DNA from: Isotricha intestinalis
Lineage: Eukaryota > Ciliophora > Litostomatea > Vestibuliferida > Isotrichidae
Length of the DNA stretch: 20,836 nucleotides
NCBI GenBank assembly: GCA_023807065.1
Contig: JAJJLU010000730.1
Span: forward strand, 1-20,836
Reading direction: 5' to 3'
Shown one piece after another: positions 1 to 8,711 of this stretch. Under the pieces are notes generated by a model, which was not told the DNA's origin, searched no databases, and saw only the letters and a list, made by a program, of their open reading frames with translations. The translations under genes were made by a program, and so were the position numbers. Positions within the stretch are counted from its first letter, which is position 1. Every line of letters starts with the position of its first letter.

Positions 1-22
1 CAATCCCCAATCCCCAAAATTT
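1..22. repeat. Telomeric repeat, CCCCAAT type (chromosome end)
   Basis: The first bases read CAAT, CCCCAAT, CCCC, then A/T-rich DNA, which is about two units of a CCCCAAT repeat in a fixed phase. C-runs of this kind occur nowhere else in the window. C-rich strand at the 5' edge is the orientation expected at a left chromosome end. Ciliate telomeres are C4A2 (Tetrahymena) or C4A4 (hypotrichs and Euplotes), so C4A2T is a related variant. Only about two units are present, so the end is either trimmed or incompletely assembled. Confidence 0.8.
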
Positions 23-295
23 AATAAATTAATTTTTAAATAAAATCATTAAAAAAAATAAATAAACAAATAAATAATATATAATAACTAAAAAAAAAAT
101 TAATATTTATTTATTTAAATGTTGATTTTACAATATTTTTGGATAATATACATTAAAAAATTTACTTAGGATGAAATAATTCAAAAATTATTCAATTCTT
201 ATCAATGGATGATGAATTTAAATTAAATGATTATATTGTTTAAATATTTAAAAAATAAATTAATTTAATATATTGATTGGTTTAATATATTAATT
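23..295. other. Subtelomeric AT-rich spacer
   Basis: About 270 bases lie between the telomere and the stop codon of the first gene. The stretch is almost pure A/T. A short open stretch around 184-240 on the plus strand reads coding-like (SMDDEFKLNDYIV) but is closed by stops on both sides and has no start, so it may be a relic. It must also hold the 3' end of the minus-strand gene. I see no repeat or RNA gene. Confidence 0.5.
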
Positions 296-973
296 TTAAT
301 TTTTTTGATTATTTATCATTTTAAACATAAATATTAATTTTTGAGAAAGTTCATATTTATTTTTTAAATCATTCATTTCAATTTCTTTTTTGCTTTCAAA
401 TTTTTTTTTTTCAATTTCAAATTCAGATTCTTTTTTTTTTTTTTCTATTGCTTTTTCATTTTCATATTTTATTTTTTCAATTTTGAATTTATTATTAATT
501 TTATTTAGAGCTTCAATTTTTTTGAGATTTATTTCATCTTGAACTTTTTCTTCTAATGATTTTATTTCTTCCTCTAAATTAGAAATATCTTGTTCTAATT
601 GAATTATTAAATTATTTTCTTTTAAACATTCATTATTATAATTATTTATAATTGATTGTAATTTATTTTCATAATCTATTTTTTGATTATTTTCTTCATT
701 TTTATATTTTATTTTTTTATTTTCATATTCTTTTTTTTTTATAATTTTTTGTTTTTCAAATTCTTTTTTAGTATTTTCTCTATAATAATATTGTTGAATA
801 ATTTCATTTTTTATTTTATTTGCATTGTTATATAAATCTCTATATTGATATAATTTATTACTTCTCTCCCAAAAACGATCATAAATATTACGATCACCAC
901 GAAAACATTTATCATAATGATGATTATCAATTACTTCATATTTTAATCTTTCTGCTTCTTCAATTAAATTCAT
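296..973 (-). CDS. Coiled-coil protein of unknown function, 225 residues
   Basis: I do not recognise this protein. It starts MNLIEEAERLKYEV at an ATG and ends at TAA. Residues 1-55 are compact and unlike the rest: they contain His, Cys, Trp and several Tyr residues (HHYDKCF, YDRFWERSNKLYQYRDLY). From about residue 60 to 205 it is a Lys/Glu/Asn-rich heptad-like stretch that should form one long coiled coil, followed by a short tail (LIFMFKMINNQKN). No signal peptide or clear membrane segment is seen. It is the gene closest to the telomere and reads towards it. A structural or cytoskeletal role is possible but is inferred only from the coiled coil. That it is a real gene is fairly secure, since the opposite-strand reading is a poly-Tyr/Phe/Leu shadow. 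Confidence 0.75.
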   Translation of the reverse strand: MNLIEEAERLKYEVIDNHHYDKCFRGDRNIYDRFWERSNKLYQYRDLYNNANKIKNEIIQQYYYRENTKKEFEKQKIIKKKEYENKKIKYKNEENNQKIDYENKLQSIINNYNNECLKENNLIIQLEQDISNLEEEIKSLEEKVQDEINLKKIEALNKINNKFKIEKIKYENEKAIEKKKKESEFEIEKKKFESKKEIEMNDLKNKYELSQKLIFMFKMINNQKN

Positions 974-2414
974 TTATTTATTTAGATTTCTTTTTCAACT
1001 TATATATTATTTTTTTTTCTTTATAATTAACTTTTTTTTAGTTTTTATTTAATAAATAGTTAAATTGGAACCATTTGTTTAATTTCATTAATGATTTTTT
1101 ATATTTATTTTTTGAAATTATTATTTAATTAATTGATAATTAATATTAAATAGAAAATTATTAAAACTACAAACACTTGTAAAATCTATTTTTTATTTGT
1201 TTTTAATTTTTTACTTATTTATATTTTATATAATTTTTGACAAGCTTTATAATCAATAAGATTTTAATCTATAATTAATTATATTAAATTTTAAATTTGA
1301 TTATGATTAAAGAATAAATTGATAATATTTTTAAAAAACAAATCCTCAATAATTTTTCATATGTAGATTTTTCTTTTTTTGTCCATATAAAAATAAAGAT
1401 TATCTGAAAAAACAATTAATCTATTGTTTAAATAAATATCTTTTAAATGTTTTAAATATATGATTAATTAAATTTGAATAAATTATAAAAAAATAATTGT
1501 TTATGTACAAAAAAAATATTTGAAAAAGAATTATCAAAATGAAAAAATAAAAAAGTAAAATTTATTTTTGAAAAACATGTATATTTATAAAGCAAAAAAT
1601 AAAAGATAAATCAATTTTAAAAAATCTCTTTTTTTAAAATTATTAATGGAAAATATGTTAGAATTTAAAGGAATCAATATAAATAATTCAGTAAATAAAA
1701 TATCTTCACCTTCTCAAAAGGGAAAATAAAAAATATATAAATTCAAAAAAAAAAACCACTTAAATTAATACACCTAAATGATGACATAATAAATTTAAAA
1801 AATAAATGCGAGAATAATGGGTTACAAAATTAAAATAATCGAGTTAACAAATTTCAGAAAAAAATAAATAGGATAATTTTACTATAGGTTATTAAAGAAT
1901 TCTTTAATAAATATAAAAATGATAATATTATTAAATATTCTCATGCAGCAAGATTTGCTTTATATTAATAATACATTAGAAGTTACTGAAGAACATATTA
2001 ATATTAAATATTTGTTAAGTTTAAATACTTTTAAAAAATCAATAAGATAAAAATTCATATTTAATAAATCAACTTTATGAAAGTTAAATTCAAAACGAAA
2101 ATTTTTAAAAGATTGAAAAATTAATTAAAAATTCTAGATCATATTTTTAAAAAATCTTGTCTTATTTTTTCTTTTGTTTTATTTATTTTATAGATAAATT
2201 AAAGTATGATATGATTAAATTAATCTTTGGAATATTTTATAAAATATATGTATTTTACTATATAAATGAATCATTTCGAATTTTTATTAAATAAAAAACC
2301 AAAATTAAAATATTATAAAAAATAACTGAATTTACCCTAAAATAAAATAACTTTAAAAAAAATGAAATTTATTGATTTAATAATTTTTTTCTTTTTTTAT
2401 TTTAATTAATATTA
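974..2414. other. Long gene-poor region, AT-rich
   Basis: There is no intact gene in these 1.4 kb. The part next to 973 should hold the upstream region of the minus-strand coiled-coil gene. Positions 1000-1640 are A/T runs with no frame free of stops for long. Positions 1646-2050 contain broken coding-like pieces, listed separately. Positions 2051-2414 lead into the next gene and are again featureless A/T. I see no tRNA-like fold, tandem array or transposase fragment. Confidence 0.5.
1646..2050 (+). pseudogene. Possible decayed gene remnant, unidentified
   Basis: Several short stretches here use codons like the real genes but switch frame and are cut by stops. An ATG at 1646 opens MENMLEFKGININNS and stops at TAA after about 27 codons. 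Further on a frame reads LIHLNDDIINLKNKCENNG before a TAA. Another frame, ending at the TAA at 2048-2050, reads MQQDLLYINNTLEVTEEHIN. None matches a family I know. The pattern fits an old gene broken by indels and nonsense changes, but chance reading in AT-rich DNA cannot be excluded. Confidence 0.35.
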
Positions 2415-5400
2415 ATGAATTCAGATAATAATTTTCCAAAAGAAGATTCAATAGAAATAATAACAATATATCGTTCTTTATATATTTTAAAGAAAAAATT
2501 TGAGAAATATAAAAATGAAATAAATAAATTATTACACAAAATATTTTATAAAAGATAAATCAAATGATAATAATATTCATTTTAAAATAATTCAAGTATC
2601 TTCTTTGAAAAATCTTTTAGAAGAAATATGTAATTTATCAAATATGACAATATTAAAAACTTTATCATCAAATGAATTATTTATTTTAGATTTAATAGAC
2701 CAAAAAAAACAAAATGAAAAATTAAAAGAATCAATTGACGAAATATATAATTTTATAACTGATAAACTAAAAAAATATAATGATATATTTTATAATAAAA
2801 AAATAAAACCTTCTTTAGAAATAAATATAATAGAAGAAAATAATGAAAATTTAACTAATTATTTTTCAATGGGAGAATATAATAAAAAAGGAAAATTAAT
2901 ATATGATTATACTCAATTACTAGAATTAAATAAAAAAAATTCTTCTTTTAAATTTAAGGAAATTTCTTTAGAAGAAGAATTTAAATTAAATGAAAAAAAA
3001 AATAATATTTTATACATTGAAACTCTTCCAATTATAATTGCTGATTTTATTCAAGAAAACTTTAAATATAATATTATTAATACTGATATTGAAGATGATG
3101 ATTTAAATAATGAAGTGAAAAATTTATTTGATGCGAAAATTTTAAAAAAAGTTGAAAATGAAAATAAAGAAATGAAAAAAGAAATTAATAATCCAAATAT
3201 TAATAATGAAATGAAATTAAAAAATTTATATAATCAAGAATTAGCAGTTGAAAACAATATTAAATTATATAATGATATATTAAATGATAAAAAAAAAACA
3301 GGTCATGATGTAAAATATATAGAAGAATTTATAAATAAATTAAATAAAGAAAAAATAAAATTAAATAAATCAATAAAAAATGAAGAAAAAAAGCCAAAAA
3401 ATAAAAAAATATATTTTCTAAATTCAAATAATTTAAATAATAATAACAATTCAAAAAATAATAATAATATAAGTAATAATAATAATTTAAATAAAAATAA
3501 TTTTAAAACAGTAAGTTTTAATACATCAAATTTAGATATATATAATATAAAAAAAAATAATTTTCTTTTAAATTTTGAAAATGAAAACAATATAAATTCC
3601 TTAAAAGAAATATTTGATTTTTATGCAAATCAACATAATCCAATGGCATCATCACCCACATTTGATGAAATAGCTTTTAGAAAAATTAATTTAGATTTAG
3701 CAGAATTTTCAAAATTTTGTGTTGAATTTGAAATTCCAATTTCAAAAAGTAAAATAGTAGAATTATTTAAAAAAAATACTACAAATAGAAAAGATATGTC
3801 TTTTATAGAATTTAAAAATTCTTTAGAAAAAATAAGTGAAGCAATGAATAATAATAGAAAAGAAAATTTAATAAAAAAAATAAAAATATATAATGAACTT
3901 TTAAATAAAATGAAAAATAATAATGAAAGTATAAAAGAATTTAAAAGAAAAAGTATATTCAATCATTTTAATGATTTAAATAATCCAAATAAAAATAATA
4001 TTCGAAATTCACATAGATTAAATACTCAAAAAGCTTCTATTATATATGATAATAAGAAGAAATTATATGAAAAAGAATTAAAAGAAAATGAAGAAGAATT
4101 AATGAAATTAAATAATTTAAATTATAAAGAAATGTTTGATGAATTTATTAATTTCATTGGTTTAAATAACCCTAAAATTTATAGAAAAAAAATGAAAGGT
4201 TTTATTATTCCTTTTCATGATATGACTGAAAGAGTTTTACAATTTAATATTGGTGGTTATAATATTAAAGAAAAAAATATTTTAAGAGATGAAGTTATTG
4301 AAAAAATGACTAATGATTTAAAAAAATATAATAATAATAGTCTTATTCATAATAATAAATATCAAGAATATTATTTAAAGAAATTAAAAAACGAAAAAGA
4401 AAAAGAAAATTTAAAAAATTTTTTATATGAAAAAAAAATGAAAGAATTTTTAGAAAGAAAAAAAAAAGGAATTCAAATTTTTAAAGAAGAAGAAAAATTA
4501 AAAAAAGAAATGTTAAATAAAAAAAAAATTTTAAGTAAAGAAGAAATCTTATTAAAAAAAGAATTAGAAGAAAAAGAAAAAAAATTAGAAAAAGAAAGAA
4601 AAAAAAAAGAAGAAGAAGAAAAAATTAAAAATGAAGAAGAAAAGAAAAAAAATATTTTTTCATATGATAAAATTGAAAAATGTGGAATTGATGATATTAA
4701 TTTAAATGATTTAGATAAACAAATTTTTCTTGATGATAACAGTGAAAATTCAGATGAAGAATTTTTAAAAAATTTTGATAATAAAATTGAGAAAAAATTA
4801 AAGGATTCTAATATTGAAAATGAAGATATTAATATAAATAATATTAATATTGAATCTAATTTTAATTTTGACACTAATATTAATAATAATAATAATAAAG
4901 ATATTAATAATAATAATAATAATAATGAAGCTGTTAATGAAAATGTATTAATAACTCAACAAAAAAATAAAAATTATTTAACAATTGATAATATTATTTC
5001 TAACGACAAAAAATATTCTCTAAAAAATCTAAGCATTAATTTTTCACACAACAACAAAAACAATATTTTAAATGATAATAATATAAATGATAATAAAATA
5101 AATGATAATAATGATAATAATAATAATTTTAATATAATTGATTATACAAATAATCCAAATAAAAAGAATCATTCAACATTTTCAACAAGAATAAAAAGAA
5201 ATTCCCGAAATAATAGATATTTAAGTAATTTTAATACAGAATTTGAAGAAGATTATAATAATAATATTAATTATAATTTAAAATCTCAAACAGATAAAAT
5301 TAGAAAAACAAAAACTTTAATTAAAACAGGAGAAAATATTATTAAAAATAATAAAAGACAAAATTCTGCTTATAATGGTCAAAATTTTGATAATAAATAT

Positions 5401-5598
5401 AATAATATTCAGATTACTATTGATGAAATTAATAAAGAAAAAAATGAAATTAAAAATAGACATTTATTATATGAAGGGAAAGTTAAAAAAAATCAAGAAA
5501 ATATTTATAAAAATCTTTTAAGTGATTCTGCTCGATTAATTAAAAAATTACAAATGAACAGAAATTTAAATTCTCATAATAATAATTATGATAATTAA
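2415..5598 (+). CDS. Large Lys/Glu-rich coiled-coil protein with EF-hand-like module; one-base frame break near the start
   Basis: The main frame is open from 2524 to the TAA at 5596-5598. Its first in-frame ATG is at 2644, but coding-like sequence (DKSNDNNIHFKIIQ) continues upstream to about 2551. There it joins, one base out of frame, a segment that begins with ATG at 2415 (MNSDNNFPKEDSIEIIT). I therefore place the start at 2415 with a frame break at 2550-2558; a conservative start is 2644 (about 984 residues). Counting from 2605, residues 337-415 form a compact module (YANQHNP, FDEIAFRKINLDLAEFSKFC, then ELFKKNT, MSFIEFKNSLEKI) that resembles paired EF-hand-like helices without clear calcium loops. 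Residues 490-570 include DEFINFIGL and IPFHDMTERVLQFNIGGYN. Residues 590-690 are an extreme Lys/Glu coiled coil, and the rest is Asn-rich linker. A ciliary or cortical cytoskeletal role is plausible but inferred. Confidence 0.8.
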
Positions 5599-5939
5599 TT
5601 ATTTTGGTTTTTCATATTATTTATATTTAATTTTATATTATTATTTTTTTATTTTGAAATAAATTTTAAGTTTTTCTAACTATTTTAAAGAATATTAGAT
5701 TTATAAAATATAGAATTTATTTATTTTTTTAGATTTAAATTATAATTATTTTATATTTTTAATTTTTTAATTGAAAATATATTTTTGATTTTTTAAATTT
5801 TATTTACAAATTTTTTAAGGTAAAAATCTTTCTTCATTGATTAAAAAATATTTTTTATTTAATTTTTGTTTTGTTATTTTTTTATAAATTATAAATTATA
5901 ATTTTATTATTTGGAGATTTTTAAATAAAAAAATACTAT
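5599..5939. other. Tail-to-tail spacer
   Basis: These 341 bases separate the 3' ends of a plus-strand and a minus-strand gene, so both transcripts must terminate and be polyadenylated here. The DNA is T-rich on the plus strand in the first half. I see no gene, repeat or clear terminator hairpin. Confidence 0.6.
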
Positions 5940-6557
5940 TTAAAAAGCTTCTTTTAATGAGCTAATCATTTTATATGTTTTACTATTGATTTTTTTATTT
6001 TGAATTGGAGAAGTATTTTGAATATAATATAACAAAGATTTTTTTTGATGAGGATAATTTAATTTATGAAAATTTCTTTGAGATTGAAAATTATCTGTTT
6101 TTAAATAAGGTTCATAAGAAATTTTTCTTAATTTAATAGAATTAGTTAAATAATCAATATTAGAAAAAATATTTTTATTTTTAATTCTTAAATTTTTTAA
6201 AGTATAATTTCTATTAATATTATTATTATTATTTAATTTACTTCTTGGAGTATAATTAATAAAATTAGATAAGTATTCTTTTCTAGTTTTATCATTAAGA
6301 TTATTTTTTTTATTTTCTAAATTATTAAGTTCTTTATTTAAAAAAGAATAATAATTTGGATACAATTTTTTATTATCATAATTTTTTTCAATTTGAAAAA
6401 GATTTATTTTATATTGAATTGGACTTACTGTAATAGATAAAGGAGGTTTTTTTTTTCTTGAAGAATTAGTTCTTGAATAAAAAGTTTTCATCCTTTTATT
6501 TATTAAATCATCTATTAATTTAACTTCATTTGAAAAGAGTTTTTCCTTTTTTTCCAT
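5940..6557 (-). CDS. Basic protein of unknown function, 205 residues
   Basis: I do not recognise this protein. It begins MEKKEKLFSNEVKLIDD at an ATG and ends at TAA. It is rich in Lys, Asn, Tyr and Ser and strongly basic, with little predicted globular core and only a brief Asn run (residues 113-117). Short patterned segments include RTNSSRKKKPPLSITVSPI, NYYSFLNKELNNLENKK, IDYLTNSIKLRKISYEPY and NTSPIQNK. The Ser-Pro sites could be phosphorylated. No signal peptide, membrane helix or metal-binding cluster is visible. It lies tail to tail with the plus-strand gene before it, and a truncated protease relic lies upstream. The even spread of Ser, Tyr and Pro codons in this frame makes it a credible gene rather than a shadow. 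Confidence 0.7.
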   Translation of the reverse strand: MEKKEKLFSNEVKLIDDLINKRMKTFYSRTNSSRKKKPPLSITVSPIQYKINLFQIEKNYDNKKLYPNYYSFLNKELNNLENKKNNLNDKTRKEYLSNFINYTPRSKLNNNNNINRNYTLKNLRIKNKNIFSNIDYLTNSIKLRKISYEPYLKTDNFQSQRNFHKLNYPHQKKSLLYYIQNTSPIQNKKINSKTYKMISSLKEAF

Positions 6558-6840
6558 TAATTTAATTTATATAAATTTAAAATTTAACATTATTTTTTTT
6601 AATTAATCAAAATTTAGTAATTTTAATAAATAATATAAAATGTTTTTAAATTTATTTATTAATTTGTTATAATTTATTTATTATTATAGTTGTCTTAATG
6701 CAATATTGTATTTCAATTTCAGAAGAAATCAGAAAAAGAAATGAATTAAAATAATTTAAAATATAAAAATTTAAAGTTCAAATAAATGAGACATTTATTT
6801 AATATTATTAAATTCTTTTTTTAAGTTATTATCACTATAA

Positions 6841-7106
6841 TTAAATTTCTTTAATAGAAATATTATATTGAATATCATTTAAAATTTGTTGAAAATAATT
6901 CCTCTATTATATAAATCTTTAAAATGTCCTTTATTCACACTTCCACAATGAATTCCAATAACATTTAAATTTCTACTTAAATTTATAATAGGAGAACTCG
7001 AAGAACCAGGAAGAGTAGAAATATTATAATATATTTTTTTATTATTATTTTATTTTTTTAATTTCTCCTGTATCAAAAGAAGATGAGTTTTCATATCCCT
7101 TATATT
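6841..7106 (-). pseudogene. Truncated trypsin-like protease pseudogene (C-terminal half)
   Basis: Read on the minus strand, this stretch gives YENSSSFDTGEI, then after a one-base shift YYNISTLPGSSSSPI, then NLNVIGIHCGSV and KGHFKDLYNRGIIFNK. After another shift it reads ILNDIQYNISIKEI and stops at TAA (6841-6843). The order matches the C-terminal half of the decayed copy at 12082-13224 (QGEI, FFGSSGSPI, FKIIGIHKQRG, FMKKILYDF). The residue after the nucleophile Ser is Ser instead of Gly. The N-terminal half with the catalytic His and Asp is missing: the sequence upstream is a leader-like segment. At least two frame breaks plus the missing half mark it as dead. Confidence 0.8.
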
Positions 7107-7200
7107 AAATAAAAAATAACAAACCAGTTGAAAAAAATATATTATCCTTATATTTGATTTAAAATAAAAAATATAAATAAGTTCAAAAAAATATTTAATA
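7107..7200 (-). promoter_or_regulatory. Duplicated leader/upstream segment of the protease family (copy 1)
   Basis: On the minus strand this segment reads, in order, TTTGAACTTATTT, ATTTTTATTTTAAAT, ATAAGGATAAT, TTTTTTCAACT and TTATTTT. The same words in the same order and spacing occur at 20363-20450, upstream of the intact protease gene, with one five-base insertion (CAAAT) in this copy. The match includes G/C-containing words, which is unlikely by chance in this background. It directly abuts the truncated protease relic. It is probably the promoter or 5' leader copied with the gene. Confidence 0.6.
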
Positions 7201-7267
7201 AATATATCTTCATAAATATAAAATAAAATAAAAAAAATAAATAATATATAAAAATGAAAAAAAAAAC

Positions 7268-8455
7268 TTATTTAACATTATTTAATAATCCAGTTTCATA
7301 AAGAAAACATTCATCATTTTTAGGATTAAAAATATAATAAAAATATTTTCCATCATTTCCAACTACAAAAATATTATTATTATTAATAAAAGCACATTTA
7401 TAAAAAGAATTTTCTTTTAATTTAATTTTAAAAAAACTTTTTTCAGAATTAACCCCAAAAAAGTTAAAAAAAGGAATTTTATTATCTGGTAATTTATCAA
7501 TAAAATTTTTATTAAATAAATTATTAAAATTATTATTTTCATCAATTTCATTTTCATCATTAATATAATTAATATTATATTTAAATTCTATTTCTTTATA
7601 TTTCTTTAAACAACTTTTTAAAGACCATATATGAATAGTTCCTCTTTCACTTGTAGCAGCAAAAAAAAAATTTAAATTATCTAAACACATAAAATTGATA
7701 TTTGCTTTTTCACTTCCTCTTTTAAAATCTAATATATTTAATCCATCTATTATTCTATATATTTTTATTATTGTTCCTTTTTCACATGATGAAAATAATA
7801 ATATTCCATTGTCATTTATTAATATATATGATATATTTGTATTTTCTGATAAATTTATTTCTATTTCTTTTCCTTTATCATAATTCTTTATTTTTAATTT
7901 TTCTTTTATATCATTATTATTATTATTACTATCATTATTATTATTATTATTAATATCATTATTATTATTAATATTATTATTATTATTGATTGGGAATGAT
8001 ATTATATTTATATTTTCATTTTTACTTATTGCGATTAAACCATTTTTATTTTCTGATGTTTCGATTATATCAATAATTTGATAAGTTTGAAAATTAAAAA
8101 TATAAATTTTAGAAATTAAAACAATAAAAATTTTATCTTTTTTTAATTTAACATTTATAATATTAGAAAGGAATTTTAATTCAGATATTTTTTCTAAATT
8201 TTCATCATTCCAAATAATTAATTTATTCTTTTCAAATTTAGGTTTTTTTCCTCCTCCAATTAAAGCTAAAATATTACTTTCATATAACATTTCAATTATT
8301 CCAATTCCACCATTTAAATTTCTTTCATAATTATTATTTAATTTTATCGTTGAATATATTTTATATCCTTTTTCTGTTCCTATTGAAATAAATGATGAAT
8401 CTTGATTAAATGATATATATAATATTTTTTCTTCTGTTTTTTTATTTGATGTCAT
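7268..8455 (-). CDS. PROPPIN-family beta-propeller (Atg18/WIPI-like)
   Basis: PROPPINs are seven-bladed WD-type propellers that bind PI3P and PI(3,5)P2 and act in autophagosome formation and vacuole/endosome dynamics. The family layout is visible: an N-terminal blade ending ILYISFNQDSSFISIGTEKG (11-30), then NILALIGGG (61-69) and LIIWND (79-84), which is the usual position of the WIPI consensus. The lipid-binding loop is at 244-247 as FKRG in place of the usual FRRG or LRRG, followed by the blade FFFAATSERGTIHIWSL. A C-terminal blade reads CAFINNNNIFVVGNDGKYFYY. The length, 395 residues, is normal. An Asn-rich insertion (about 157-181) sits in a loop. It starts at an A-preceded ATG (MTSNKKTEEK) and ends at TAA. 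It cannot be assigned to a specific paralogue. Confidence 0.88.
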   Translation of the reverse strand: MTSNKKTEEKILYISFNQDSSFISIGTEKGYKIYSTIKLNNNYERNLNGGIGIIEMLYESNILALIGGGKKPKFEKNKLIIWNDENLEKISELKFLSNIINVKLKKDKIFIVLISKIYIFNFQTYQIIDIIETSENKNGLIAISKNENINIISFPINNNNNINNNNDINNNNNNDSNNNNNDIKEKLKIKNYDKGKEIEINLSENTNISYILINDNGILLFSSCEKGTIIKIYRIIDGLNILDFKRGSEKANINFMCLDNLNFFFAATSERGTIHIWSLKSCLKKYKEIEFKYNINYINDENEIDENNNFNNLFNKNFIDKLPDNKIPFFNFFGVNSEKSFFKIKLKENSFYKCAFINNNNIFVVGNDGKYFYYIFNPKNDECFLYETGLLNNVK

Positions 8456-8711
8456 TTTTTTTTAAAAAATTATTTATTTTTTAATATTAATTCTTTTTTT
8501 AAATTAATGTTAATTAAAAATAAAAGATAAATAAATATGTTTGCTTTTTTAATTGAATAATTTTTATTTCTTTTTAAAATATTATATTTTCCTTAACCAA
8601 AAATATTAAAAATAAAAATTATTTTTTTCTTAATATTATTTAAATAAATAAAAAGGACATTTTTGATAAAGATAAAAAATTATTTACAAAAATTCATCTC
8701 AAATTTATTTA

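Noticed and set aside
1000..1010. The TTTTTCAACTTAT word upstream of the 296-973 gene as a third copy of the protease leader.
   Set aside because: Only about 12 bases match, the orientation relative to the gene is opposite and the other shared words are absent.
820..1026. Plus-strand open frame of 68 codons.
   Set aside because: It mostly overlaps the minus-strand coiled-coil gene and has shadow composition (Tyr, His, Phe, Ile).
1646..2050. Reading in-frame TAA as Gln (Tetrahymena-type ciliate code).
   Set aside because: Six of the seven complete genes end at TAA, and coding character stops there. TAAs inside coding-like stretches occur only where frameshifts also occur, which fits decay.
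2540..2570. Euplotes-type genome with programmed +1 frameshifting as a rule.
   Set aside because: The telomere is not C4A4, the sequence before the stop is AGA rather than AAA, and no other long gene has such a break. One indel is the simpler reading.
2560..2640. Short intron GTATCT...TTTTAG at 2596-2620.
   Set aside because: The frame reads through it as good coding sequence (VSSLKNLLEE), and its removal does not reach the upstream frame of the ATG at 2415.
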